A stretch of 64,000 nucleotides of DNA from Artemisia argyi (Eukaryota > Streptophyta > Magnoliopsida > Asterales > Asteraceae): assembly GCA_030686995.1 (NCBI GenBank), contig CM060697.1:103601272-103665271 (forward strand), given 5' to 3'. Positions 20,627-32,689 of the stretch are shown piece by piece. The translations under genes were made by a program, and so were the position numbers. The stretch's first letter is position 1. Each line of letters starts with the position of its first letter. A model generated the notes under the pieces. It was not told where the DNA came from, searched no databases, and saw only the letters and a program-made list of their open reading frames with translations.

Positions 20627-22718
20627 CATCATTGTTAACACAAATGTTTGATTTAACTCGATTCCTTTCATTAATCATAACTTTATTGTTCCTAGAGGAT
20701 TCTTCTACTTCCTTCATAAGTGCACTCTTAGCCAGAAAAGTCCTATCATTCTTTGTATTGCACCTAGGCTGTGACTTGCTAGCTTTAGATACGCCGTTTA
20801 CTCTTGTAGAAGCAATGACGGGAACATTAGTATGCTTAATTGTTACTTGTTTACCGGTAATCATGGTGGTGGATTGTGGCATGATTTGGGGATAATTAAA
20901 TGTAACATGTTTGTTGCCAACGTTAGAGTGCGACGCAAACGACCTATCTGACTTGTTATCATTCTTGGGGCGTGATCGTATAGCGTATTCTAATAATTCC
21001 TGGGCTCTATTAGTGAGGAAGCATGCACCAACAATAACATCATCTAGTGGTTTAGGTATCCTATCATCTTCAATGGTTTCTCTAAGTATGACCAGGCAAT
21101 CCTTAAGATATCTAAGATAGTTGCTATGAACTAACTTATTGTTCCTAAATGGAAGAAAAACATTCAAAGCATCGCACGCATATTTCTTACAAGCATGAAC
21201 ATTGGAAATTGCATGATCACATGAAACGACGGGCATTTTACCTTTCACCATGGTCTTTAAATTCTCAATTTTGTTTGACAAAGAAGTGACTCTTTCATTG
21301 TTTTGGTCACGTGTTATTTTAATAGACTCAAATAACTCTTTGTAACGTTGTTTAGCGTTTGACATTTCAGCACGAAGCCACTCATTTTCATGTTGTAATA
21401 CGTTAATGATGTCATGTTTCTGAAAGTTTTGAGAATCTAGTGACATTTGGTGACTAGTATTGGTTACATTGCCCATGTTAGACTTTAGTTGTGCAATTTG
21501 GGCCCTCAATTTCCGAATCGTGTTAGAGTGAGCTTGAATTACTTCATCCTTTTTGGATAATTCAAAACATGTGTCAAATTCAGGAGCATCCGAAGATGTC
21601 TTGGCATTTGAGATCTTTATGCTTTCTTCTAGATGTTGATATTATAGTTGTAAATTAAGATTATCAACTTCTAGTTTTGAGAAATGCCTGACCATGTTAT
21701 CATGGTCGTCGTTTTGAATTTTATTATGTAATTTTAAATTCTCCCCCTCAAGCTCAATCACATGATTCTGAAATACATTCAACGTAACCGACATTTCATG
21801 AAATTTTCACGCAGATAATGCAGAGTCGGTGACAGTGTAGAAAACATCTTGAGCAATGCAATTAGCAATCAAGTTTTCATTCATAATAAGAATGTTTTTC
21901 CTGTCAATTTCACTATATTTGAGATCAATTGCCAATTGTTTACCCTCATTTTCCACATCTTTGAAGATCTTTTTCATATCAGTTACATCATCATTTATTG
22001 TCTTTTTAAGGCCCTCAAAGTGTTCTTTAAGAAGATTGAAAAATGGCATGACTTCAGTTAGGTAACATCATTTTGTTTGTTCAAATCCCCTTTCCCCTTT
22101 AGTAATCCCAGTTGGTGTAATTCTCTTTTTACATGTTTTCCCAAAATCATTAAACATTTGACCTAGTACATATAATCCAATAAGAGTATTACACTGTGTG
22201 GGAAGAGTAAATGGTACAAGGTGCATGGGAGTGTTTAGAGGATAAATGGTCGGATCAGCAATCCTAAAAATAGTTCGTGTGTTACCCACAAGTCTTTCAG
22301 CTTTCATTTTCTCAATATCAATATTCCAAAAAACTTTTTCAGGAAGGATTTTCTTTTGAGGGACAAAAATAGCTGAATGATTATCATCAGTATAATCATA
22401 GTGAAAGACAATATTATTAGCAATGCACACGGGATCCTTTAATTGCTCAGCTAGTTTTACTCTAGTCCTATCTTCCATTTCATCAATTTCGTCATAGGAT
22501 CTCACATCAGGAGGGACATGGTCAAGCTCAAACATAATGTTTACATCATATAATTCGGCTTGAGCACCTATACCATTTCTAAGGAAGTTGACCTTAGGTT
22601 TAGAGGCATCTTGTTCACTAAACTCATCTCTTAATTTCCTATGGTTCTGCATCATTTGAGCAGATTGGATGGTTTGGCCTTGCGTGTACAACTTTTCTTC
22701 CAGTTTATTTTTCAACAT
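20502..22718 (-). pseudogene. Copia coiled-coil region between Gag and protease, broken
   Basis: Fragments at 22718-22068, 22049-21807 and 21509-20502 are parts of one long polyprotein segment rich in Glu/Lys/Leu (coiled coil), followed by a basic region and a CKTCNEC cysteine cluster. Stops and small indels separate them; for example a TAA within NLQL*YQHLEE near 21640. Related elements have this region uninterrupted between the zinc knuckle and protease. Its function is unknown to me. Confidence 0.75.
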
Positions 22719-24755
22719 CTTAAGATTAGAAACATCATTTAAAAGTTTTGTTTCTTTGTCTTTGTAATCATGTTTGAGCGAGGTTAACCCCTTTTGAATT
22801 TCCTATTTTTGTTTAACAGTTTGATCCAATTGTTTTTTCAAAGACATTAACTCCCTTTTCAATGTTTCTTGTTTGGAATTATTTTCAGTTATGTAAGCAC
22901 GCATTTGCCATTCCATTTTCTACTCACGTTCATTAAGCTCAAATTTAGCCCGCTATTCGTATATAGTCACCTGATCCTTAAGGATGTTAAATCTAGTGGG
23001 CAAGGAATCATCAGGGCTGTATATAGTGTGCTCATGCAGCTCATGTTCATGAAGATCAATAGAAGGTGCATCACTTAGTACAACTGGCAGTCCATTGACA
23101 TTCAAATACCTTTCACATGGGATAATATTGGTATTTCCCATATCAATGGTATCTGTGTTGTCAATATCCTTGAGTTGTACAAATTCACACACCCTCTGTG
23201 GATTGGTAGAGTCATTTACGTTGAGTGAAGTTGGTACCTCAGAGATGGCAGATGTGATGGAAGATCCAGACTGTTCTGGAGAGGAAACAGCTGCAGACAG
23301 ATTAGCCATGAAGATGGTTTCAGCAGTGGGTTCGTCATCAACATTAGAGTCAAATGCATCACAGTCTTCAACTTGGAAGATATTCGGGAAATTGAGTGCT
23401 AAGTCTTGAACCGGTTGATCATCTACATCAGCATCAAATGTATTCCCGTCATCACATGCCAGAAAGAGTAAGGCTTCCTCATCCAAAACAGTCCCATTTT
23501 CTTGTGCCTGCATTAGCAGCATCTTGTTTTTGAAGTATTCTGAGTTTTGTGGACGCTTTGGTTGAGTGCAAGTCCTAGCTATGTGACCCATTCCTCCACA
23601 GTTGTAGCATTTAGGTTGCCTGGCTTGACCTTGAAGAGCATTACCGACTCTATAGTTCCCATTCCCAATACCAGCATTTCTTTGATTTAAATTCTGCCTT
23701 CCTTGCACATTTTGCACCACAACTCTACCATCCTCTATGACTGCCTGATTACAAGGATTGGATGAGGTTCGAAGTTGGTTATTAGTAGAAGGAAGAGCTG
23801 CCCTGAACTGTTGAACCAGCAATGAAACTTGGTTGGAAAGATTATCAATCATCATGTCAGTGTGGGAATACCCAGAGTCCAGATGGGTGTTTAGGGCAGA
23901 TGGAGAAGGGTTGGATGCTTGATTAGTGGACTTAGGCAAAGGATGTTGTTGTTGAGGTGGATCAATTGATGATTGATTAAGCTGCTGAACATTTGAGACG
24001 AAAGCAAGAGAGTCATTTGTAGTTGAGGGATTGAGTTTTTCTCGCATTAACCGATCATAAGTAGCATGCTTCTCATGTTGTTGCAGATATGCATAGAGTT
24101 GTTCATGATTGGTGTCCCTAAGACCTTTGTTGAGTTTAACAGCTATAACAAACCTATCCTATTCAGGTGCCATGTTGTTCACGAATTTGGAGTTAAGCTG
24201 AATGTTGGGCATTGTCATCTTGATGATTCTCATATCATTGACCAGCTTGTGAAATCTGACATAATAGTCTGTGATGCTTTCACCTGGATTCATTTTGAAG
24301 TACTCAAATTCATCATATAGCTGAGACTCACGATCTTCTTTGGTTAACTCAGACCCTGCAAGAAGCATTTTCACATTATCCCAAACTACCTTGGCTTCTG
24401 TGTTGTAGTTGATAAGTTTGTAGACATCTTTAGGAAGCCCTTGAATGACAATGTTCGATGCTCTTATGTCGGCATCATAGCGTTTCTTTTCTTCCTCTGT
24501 TAACTCATCGTAGGTGCGAGGTCTGTTGGGGCCAACTACAGCAGGTTGGTCATCAGTAGCAGCAATCGTGTCTCTAGTGACTCCCATTTGAAAGGGTCCT
24601 TCATCGATGGATTTCAAAATGTTAACCCCGTTTTCCTTTCCTAAACAGTAAAGACGAATCGTTTGTGCCCATGATTCATAGTCGGTCCTGTCCAGCATTG
24701 GAGGACGAGTATCCGACCCTGCAGCCTGAATGTCATCTGAGGAAGTGCTTGCCAT
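22719..24755 (-). pseudogene. Copia Gag with zinc knuckle, three or more nonsense changes
   Basis: Starts MASTSSDDIQAAGSDTR at 24755. The Gag core has YESWAQTIRLYC and DYYVRFHKLVNDM, and a CCHC knuckle CYNCGGMGHIARTC near 23605-23565. A TAG at 24161-24159 interrupts MAPE*DRFV where relatives have Trp; the frame continues in phase to another TAG at 22955-22953 (IYE*RAKFE), one about 30 bp later, and one in KQK*EIQ. These look like Trp (TGG) or Gln (CAG) codons turned to TAG, i.e. single C/G to T/A transitions. Confidence 0.85.
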
Positions 24756-25769
24756 GCTATGGAAAGTGAGTAAGTCCTAGTGCTAAGTTGTAAACATAAG
24801 TGTATTTCATTTTTTGTTGCAACAAGTCGAATTACAACCGCTCCACAGAAAACAAGTCAAATCGTAAGTTTAGTCTCACAACGTCAAGTTACTATTAAAA
24901 TAACATGTCAAGTCTTAAGATTAGCCTCACAACGTCAAGTTACTGTAGAACTAGTGGTAACAACTTAAGTCGTAACAGCGCACAAGTTTCACTAATGTAG
25001 CACAACCAATTCACTAAGAATACCACAACTCGCTAAGCCCTCAACTCGCTAGACACACCAAGACTCTGAAACATATCAACTCACCACAAAACAGTTCAAC
25101 TCGCTACAAGTGCACTAACTCGCTAGAAGTGAACAACTCGCTAAAATGTATCAACCCTCTGACAACACCAACTCGCTGAACACTAGAACTAACCCGCTAG
25201 TAGACAACTCACTGAATAGAAGCAACTCGCTAATATAAAACTGCTAATTACCAACTCGCTGAATGGAACCAACTCGCTAGTGTAACAACTCGCTGGTAGT
25301 CAAGTCGCTAGTCTGACAATTCGCTATCTGCTTAACTCGCTAATACTAACTCGCTAGCTTCACAAGATTCCAAAACCTGACAACTCGCTGATAATGAGAC
25401 AAGGCTGTCACTGTCGTAGCGGTTTGTCCCTATATCCCAAAATGGCAAAACGCCAACACGCTATTGTCAACTCACTATAAAGAACCTGTCAACTCTCTAC
25501 GTGAGAATATCAACTCGCTGGTAAGAATAACACCCCAAATCTCACTTTTTACCAAACAAGTGAGAGATTCAACTATTCCAAATGCAAACCTGGGAACTAA
25601 TGACTCAACTAATCAAGAAAGTACACGAAAAACCTCAAGAATAACATGGAACGAGATCAAACTATGAGGAGAACCACAAACACATTCGAACCAAACTAAA
25701 ACCCCACAACCACACAACAAATCCGTGAGTATACTATCCCTAGGATGAAACCATGGCTCTTGATACCAA
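24756..25769 (-). other. Copia 5' leader with AACTCGCT octamer array
   Basis: No gene between the 5' LTR and gag. From 25027 to 25520 the octamer AACTCGCT (AGCGAGTT in element sense) occurs about 14 times exactly and about ten more times with one change, at irregular spacing near 20 bp. Two longer CAAGTCGTAA/CAAGTTACT units lie at 24830-24980. Confidence 0.8.
25752..25769 (-). promoter_or_regulatory. Copia primer binding site (tRNA-iMet type)
   Basis: In element sense ATTGGTATCAAGAGCCATGG follows the LTR end. It matches TGGTATCAGAGCC with one inserted A. Confidence 0.75.
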
Positions 25770-26136
25770 TTGTAATATACTCTAATGTAAGAACATGGTT
25801 GGTTTTGTGTTTAGGAGATTAATATGTGTAGTTTCTAGTGAGAAGTTAGAGAGAGAAAGTGAAGGGAACCTTGAGAGAAAACTAGTGATTTGTTGTATTC
25901 CAAATGAAGGTTCAACCCTCTCCACTAGTGGAGAGGGGTATTTATACAAGCAACTAGACGCCCCATAAAACGGGCTGTGGATCGAGCTGACAGTGGGTAA
26001 AGACCCGACCCGACTCCACAAATATTAACTAATACTAAGCTACGTACTAACTAATATGAAAAATACTACGAGCTACAACATGCTAAACAATACTCGGGGT
26101 GACCGAGTCTTAATATGAATAAACGTATTCCTAACA
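25770..26136 (-). repeat. Copia 5' LTR (367 bp)
   Basis: The same length as 8305-8671 with a few differences. The outer side abuts AGGTG at 26137-26141. Confidence 0.95.
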
Positions 26137-26141
26137 AGGTG

Positions 26142-26768
26142 TGTATCTAAGACACACTACAAATGGTTATTGATTCACCATGTCTAATCCACATAAGAAT
26201 CAACTAGTCCAGAGCAAACGGCTACTGGTAAAGACTTATCAAATCCGTTTGTGGTTGATAGTTTACCAAAAACTATATGGTCATCAACTCACCATATTCC
26301 AAGTGATGAAGAGTTGGCTAGTCCATAGCAAACGGCCCATGGTAAAGACATATCAAATTCGTTGATAGCTGATAGTTTGCTAAAAACTATGCTTAGAGCA
26401 GCTGAATTTTACTTGATTTACTTACCACTGCTCTTGAAAATTTTGTGAAAATTACCACTGCTAGTTCACAGTTACCACTGCAAGTGAAATTTTTACCACT
26501 GGTGAACTAGCCGTTACAACTGTTGTGTCAGTAATCTTATTATTTTTAACTAGCCGTTGCAAATAACCGTGTTTCCTTATTAATAGGGTAAAATTTTGTG
26601 AATTATCCACTTACCTATTTTAATTTATTCTTTTCCCAAAGATAAATTCATTCTAAAGATAATTCATATTAAGCATTATTCTCAAAACCCTATTAGTATA
26701 TATTCATCCTCATACGGCTTGATCATCATTCACAATTACTAACACTTTTATCTTTTTATCACAATATT
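26142..26768 (+). other. Region before the env-like ORF, two repeat types, no gene
   Basis: Two imperfect copies of a unit of about 75-80 bp (26202-26280 and 26318-26392: CTAGTCCAnAGCAAACGGC...AAAAACTAT). Four TTACCACTG motifs follow at 26420-26510, a motif that recurs in the env-like ORF and in the LTR at 29691. It may be the remaining leader of the same element. Confidence 0.5.
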
Positions 26769-29598
26769 ATGGCGATTCTAACCTTTGCTGAGGAGCACAA
26801 CCAAGTGGCCTACTTACAGAAGTCAAACAAAAAGAGTGGCCCTGTTTTTCATCAGATTATGGATTTTCTCAACACTACCCATATTAGGTATGCTTTAACT
26901 GTCAATCCAACAATCTATGTTTCTCATATCAAACAGTTCTGGAACACTGTGGAGTCCATAACGATTGAACAGGGAGACACACATGAATCTGTAGAAGCTC
27001 TTAGAGCCACAGTGGATGGGGTAACCATTGATGTTACTGAGTCATCCTTGAGGAGAATTCTCCAATTGGATGGTCTCAATGGTATCATCACATTACCTAA
27101 TTCAGACATTCATAAACATCTGTCCTCAATGGGGTATGATACATCTGATAAAAAGGTTACTTTCAGAAAAGGATGTTTTTGTCCCCATTGGAGGTTTTTC
27201 ATACATACTCTTTTGCATTGCCTAAGTCCTAAGAAAACTTCTTATGAACAATTTAGTTCAACTATGGCTTACCCTGTGGTTTGCTTAGCAACAGATAGGA
27301 CTTTTAATTTTTCAAAGTTTATTTTCAATAATATGAAAGGCAATGTAAAGAGTTCATATAAATTTTTGATGTATCCAAGGTTTGTGCAAGCAGTGCTAAA
27401 TGAATTTCCACTGTAACCTCACAACAGAGTTTATAAAACCCCCTGTCTCAAGCCAAAAGTTTTTCAAAATATGAATAAGGCTTCAGAACTTTGGAATGGG
27501 GAGGTTAAACCACTTTTTCCTGAAATGCTTTCAAAGATTTCACAGGTACAGGGTGAGATGCAACAATCCTTGTTGTATCCCATCACACACCCACTATTGT
27601 TGTTCCACCTATTCAATACACCCCTGCTATTACTCACACTTATGAGAGGAGGCACAAACAGCCACCTCCTCCCATTACAACATTGCCTGATTCTGAGCCT
27701 TTTGGTTTAGGAACAAGCAGTGGTGGTTCTAGGCTTCAATCTAGTCCAACTAGAGAAGAGCCTAAATCAATGCCCTATGATTCACCTCTCCCAACAGGTA
27801 ACACAGTTGGAAGTGTTGAGGACAGTGTGCAACCTAATGAATTGATGGAACTTTGTACCACTTTAGTCAAACAGGTTAAAGCTCTGGAGAAAGAACTGGC
27901 ACAAACTAAGCAACAATATGCCACAGAGCTTTCTCAGATGAAGCAGAGATCAAGAACTTACAGGAAGAAGTTGAGGGTTTAAAGAAGCAAAGATCTGCCA
28001 AAATTGTGCTCTCATCTTCATCTTCACCTCAAGATGATGCTTCAGCAGCATATAGTGATGATTTGGTAGATTCTTCCAAGCAGGGGAGGAAGATAGATGC
28101 TGAAACTAAGGGGAGGAAGATTGATTTTGGAGATGATTATGGTTTTGATGCTGATTTTGATGATACAGTTGGAATTCCTCAACATATTTCCACTGATAAG
28201 TTTCTAGTTTCCACTGCTAGTCAAAATGTTACCACTGCAAAACAAAATGTTACCACTGCAGAGGAAGAAGCTGCTAGAATTTGAACAGAGAAGGGTAAAG
28301 CAGTTATGACTAGTTCTAATCAAGTGCAACCAAGAAAGATTTCTAGAAGGGAACAAGCTCAGATAGACTATGATGCTGATATGGCAAAGAAATTAGTGGA
28401 AGATGAAGCTGCAAAGATGAAGAAAATACAAGAAGAGGAAGAGATTGCAAGTTTCATGGAGGCTAAGAGATTGGATATGTTGGAAACAGTACTTAAAGAA
28501 CCTATTTCCACTGTTTCACCAACAATGCTAAAAGAGAAACCTCCAATATTCACTTATGTGCCAACTGCAAAAGAGATTGAATATATGATTACCAATGATC
28601 CAGTAGTCAAGAAGAAGGCAATTGAGCTTGTTGCTAACAAGACTTTGACAGAAGACCAGAGAACAGCTCAATTAGTGGATTTTATTCAAATGAAGAATCA
28701 ACAAGCACTGGATGAGGTTATTGGTAAATTCAGAAAAAGTCAGAAGAAGCAAAGACAACCAACCAAGGCACAAGTGATTGCAGAGATGAAGACATATTGC
28801 TGCCATGTTGGGAATTGGAAGATGTCTCAATTCAAAGGCATGTCTCATGATAGGATTGAAGGAATCTACTACATGCTCAAAAGACAAGATAGTGACTTTA
28901 TTCCTATTGACTTTGAAGAAGTAGAAAGAAGTAAAAGGAAAACTACAGCTTCTGAAGAGAATGTCACTAAAAAGGCAAAGCTTGCTCAAGAAAAAGAATC
29001 TCAATCTGAGAAACTTTCAGAAGATCATCTAAGTGCTATGATTGTAATAGAAGAAAAAGATTTCTACCCAGATCCTATACAATTAAGGCATCCAATTATT
29101 GATTGGGAAGTATACACAGCAAAGAATTTTGCTCCAACTTGGAAGATTACAAGATTGGGAGGAGAAACTTCATCCTTCATTCAATTTGAAGATCTCATTA
29201 AAGTTTGTGACAGAGATGATCTTGATATGCTTTGGAAGTTAGTTGATGAAAGATTCAAGGCTGATACTCTCAAAGATATGAAGGAAATGCAGCTATGGGT
29301 TGATTTGAGAAGATTGTATGAACCAGATCTTAAAGATAGTTATTGGAAGTTTGAAGCTTAAGATTTGCATACCACATGGTCATACTATGATTCATGTGAG
29401 GTTCATCATGTTTCTACAACAGCTGGAGTGGATGTATTCATGTTTGCTGAGAAGGAATATCCACTGAGAGCAATAACTCTTACTGCTATGTTGACATCAA
29501 AGTTGAGAGTTCATGAAAATACTGAAAAAGTCAGAGCCTTGCTTCAAAAGATACAAGATCAGTGTTTAAAAGCTATGAAAGCTTTAAGAAGAAAATGA
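26769..29598 (+). pseudogene. Env-like/ORF3 protein of a Sirevirus-type copia element, decayed
   Basis: Runs in the opposite direction to the copia element to its left. Segments: 26769-27413 (MAILTFAEEHNQVAYLQK..., a conserved N-terminal domain with HIRYALTVNPTIYVSHIKQFW), then a TAA; 27471 onward in the same frame, with a frameshift near 27590; 27683-27982; 28006-28284; and 28306-29361, a long acidic/basic coiled coil. A C-terminal piece follows at 29365-29598 (SCEVHHVSTTAGVDVFMFAEKEYPL). At least three in-frame stops and two frameshifts. The protein family is common beside copia pol in Asteraceae and is thought to be the Sirevirus extra ORF; its function is unknown. It sits directly before a polypurine tract and LTR, as expected for a final ORF. 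Confidence 0.75.
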
Positions 29599-29680
29599 AA
29601 TGTTTGGAAGAATTCCCTATATCCTTAGTGATGCTGATTGATTGAAGAAACTTATGGATTTGTATAGAAATCATAAGTTT

Positions 29681-29690
29681 AGGGGAGGAT
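29681..29690 (+). promoter_or_regulatory. Polypurine tract of the plus-strand copia remnant
   Basis: AGGGGAGGAT immediately before the LTR start TGTTGGGAA at 29691. Confidence 0.8.
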
Positions 29691-30145
29691 TGTTGGGAAT
29701 TATATTAATAGTTACCACAGCTAGTATGGAGATTACAACTGCTGAAGAATACACTAGCCGTGGAACTCATTACCACTGATAGTACATATCATTGCCACTG
29801 CTATTGGGATAACTGTTAGGAAACATGTATAGATAAATATAGAATAGATTTTGTGTATATTTTATTCTATTATTATTATACGTATCTTGTAAAACAGGAC
29901 TCCTTGTGCTATAAAAGGAGGTCCTAGGTTTAGGTTTGATATACATTTTTCTTAGAGCTTCAAGGTTGTAACCCTAGTGATATAAAGATCACTCGTATTA
30001 TTATTCTTAATAATATTGGAGCTAACAGTTTGGTTCACTCATTGTTCTCATTCATATACAACTGTTTTATTCACAAACAAACTTCTAAGTATTACTAAGT
30101 AGATTCCGCATACTTGGTGATATAATTCAAAGTATCATTCTAACA
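29691..30145 (+). repeat. 3' LTR of the plus-strand copia remnant (455 bp)
   Basis: TGTTGGG...TCTAACA. The TATA box CTATAAAAGGAGGTCCTAGG lies near 29919-29938, followed by TTCAAGGTTGTAACCCTA. No matching 5' LTR exists upstream in the window, so the element is 5'-truncated. Confidence 0.8.
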
Positions 30146-31767
30146 CATATTAAGGTGTTTAGATCCATCATGGTAGCTTGTGTTACAGATTTGGGAAGGT
30201 TTAACCTAGTTTTAGGACTTGTAAGACCTAGTTAGGGTTTTGTGCTTAAAGGACTTGTACCTAAGTTCTAGGGAGTTGTACTATGGTCTAGGGAGTCTAA
30301 GATATCCTAAAGTTGCCTTGAACACTTTCAAACTAGTTTAGATAAGCAATTAGGGTTCTAAAGATAACTGTAAGCACATAGGGTTCAATTAGCGTTTGAT
30401 TAGGGTTTCTGATAGATATAGTATACTAGAGTGATAGGTACTTAGTGTATGAGTGTTTATAACCTATACTTGACATATCGGGATGTTTATAGGAGGTAAA
30501 CATAGTGGTTTTGAGCATAGGTGGATACGTGAGCAGGTCTAAGAGTCATATAAGCAATAGAGATGTAATAAAGCAAAAATTTTACTCGGGCAAATGATAT
30601 AGGCATTTCTAATCCTATAGGATGCTTAGTGAGGGCCTAAGTTAAGTTAGTAAGGCATAGCTAACCCAGGGGAGGCTTAGTGGGGAAGTTAGTGGGTTAC
30701 TACATTAGGTATGTTGATGCTACGTGAATTTCAAGGATGAATGATATCCTTCACAAAACAAATATGTATTTTAATCATACTATCGAATTAAAGTTTAGAG
30801 AGCAAGTTTCACCATTCAAGTTTAGTTACAAATAATCCAAATCGAAATCACTTTATTAGTTCACAACACATGTATACTTGATATTGCAATGTGCCTTGGA
30901 AAATGGTGTGCCATAACATGTGACAGGGATATAAGGTATGTCGAGGTTATGCAAAGAAAGGTTATGCTCTCAGATCCAAAATATGTTTATCGAGAGTTAT
31001 TTCTACTTGATTTCAACGTTGTAGATGGTGAGGTTTACTTACTTCACCTATTTTCGTAACTTGGTAACCCGAAGTTAAAGTGATTAATATGGATTGTTTA
31101 TGTTTTGGTATGAATCTGTTACGTGAACTGACTAAGGTATAGTATTCCACTATTTACCCATTTTAAGAACCGTTAGTTCCTATAGGAAGTGCGAATGTTA
31201 TAGATAGATATGTCGGGGGTGACATCCCGTCCCGATTGGTAGCGCCAATCGCAATGGACGTATAGCATGTCGAGGTATATAAGTGTTTAGAGATAGACAC
31301 TGCGTCAAGGGCTTTTATGATTGTTTGGTGCTTATGAACGCTGTTAATGCGTCAGTTTTATGACTTAGTCAGTGTAACTAATAAATTCTATATGTGTTTG
31401 ATGCGGTCCAAATGTTATTATTTTATGATTAAACTTTTGAGCTCACTAGTGTTAGCTGACCTTTTTAGCATGTTTTCTCAGGTAATTGATGATGAAATTG
31501 TTGGATGTCTATTTGTTGGAAGCTTGGCAAGCTGTATGACTTATGGTACATTTTGACTATGATATCTTGTTTGGGACCTATCGTTATGTTTTCTTTTGGG
31601 CCTTATTTCTAAAATTTTGAATAAATGTAAACTTGAAGTTTAGATTATGAAATTTTTTATTTAACGGATAATGTTATTATGTTAACCTATGTTTGTGTTG
31701 TGTACCAATTTCGTAGCACCCCAATGCTTGTTTTGTCTTCCGCTGAATCATATTTTGGGGGTGTTAC
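30146..31767 (+). repeat. Ty3/gypsy LTR remnant, 3' part
   Basis: Ends with the family's terminal block (TCCGCTGAATCATATTTTGG then GGGTGTTACA at 31767) and contains AGCTCACTAGTG...TTTTAGCATGTTTTCTCAGG, matching the late part of the LTRs at 40140 and 46780. The left part has no clear match. The copia LTR abuts it at 30145, so the copia copy probably inserted into this LTR. Confidence 0.65.
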
Positions 31768-32656
31768 ATGGGAGACGTCAATATGGCATTTTCTACTTTC
31801 AAAGTACTTTTTTTATTATCTTTTTATACCAAAAACACTTTTAATTACTTTTTTCTTAGAATCTATTGATGCCTTGTCGGTTTTGTCACAAACTTTTATT
31901 TATGAATTTTATTAATATTGGGTATTATTACATGACATCTTATATATATAATATAAACTTAAGTTGTCTTATAAATGCAAAATACCCCTAATAAATGTTT
32001 CAAGAGTTGATTATTCCAAATGTAGTTTGTGCGGTACAATATGTTTTGCATGAGAAATCATGCACAAAAGTTTGTACGGTACAACATGTTTCAAGCATCT
32101 CTAAACCTCAAAGAATACAAACCAAAAATGTCATGAATGCATAAATTAAACACACCAATTAGTGGTTAGTCTTTTTACTTTCCCGTCCATGAGTTACAAA
32201 TATTTTATCAACTATATAATGTGTCAAAAATCACACACAACAAACCACAACTTCCTCCACACCGCGTGCACATTGGGCTACAACTTATAATGGTGGTAAA
32301 GTAAGCATCATATCATCTTACTTATTAATCATAATGATTTATATTATTTTATATAAATTTCACGTGTGTTTTGTGTGTGTAACAATGTAGGACATAAAGA
32401 TGGTGCTTAGGAGGTTTGGTAGTAACATCATCTTCTCTAATGGTTTAAGAGATCCTACACATCGTTGTCTTACCAATTAAGTGGAACATGCACGAACATT
32501 TTTACTTTGATTAACTGTATATAAGTTACTAACGATCAACTATATCTAATTTTTTTTGTAGCACGTCAAGAAGCATTAAAGAAAGAGATCGAGAAGTTAC
32601 AAAAATTGTATCAAGAACAAAAAATGCAAAAGACCAATGAACAACTACGACAAAGA

Positions 32657-32689
<33 letters not shown>

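Larger units (their letters stand above)
8305..26136 (-). mobile_element. Ty1/copia retrotransposon (Sirevirus type), complete ends, split by a nested element
   Basis: The 5-bp target duplication AGGTG is at 8300-8304 and 26137-26141. The LTRs are 367 bp (TGTTAGGAA...ATATTACA on the minus strand). The minus-strand order is 5' LTR, iMet primer site, a 1-kb leader with an octamer array, gag, a long coiled-coil region, protease-integrase, RNase H, a 3' non-coding region with several polypurine tracts, and 3' LTR. The nested element at 11368-17569 lies just downstream of pol. Without it the copy is about 11.6 kb. The large size, the extra polypurine tracts and the long coding region after the knuckle suggest the Sirevirus group. 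Many stops and a lost reverse transcriptase make it non-autonomous. Confidence 0.9.

Noticed and set aside
25027..25520. CRISPR-like array
   Set aside because: Repeats are 8-10 bp with irregular spacing in a plant retrotransposon leader; there are no spacers of uniform length or cas genes.
31939..31960. Helitron 5' end (A|TCTTATATAT)
   Set aside because: TC after A is far too common in AT-rich DNA, and no subterminal match to the 3' end was found.
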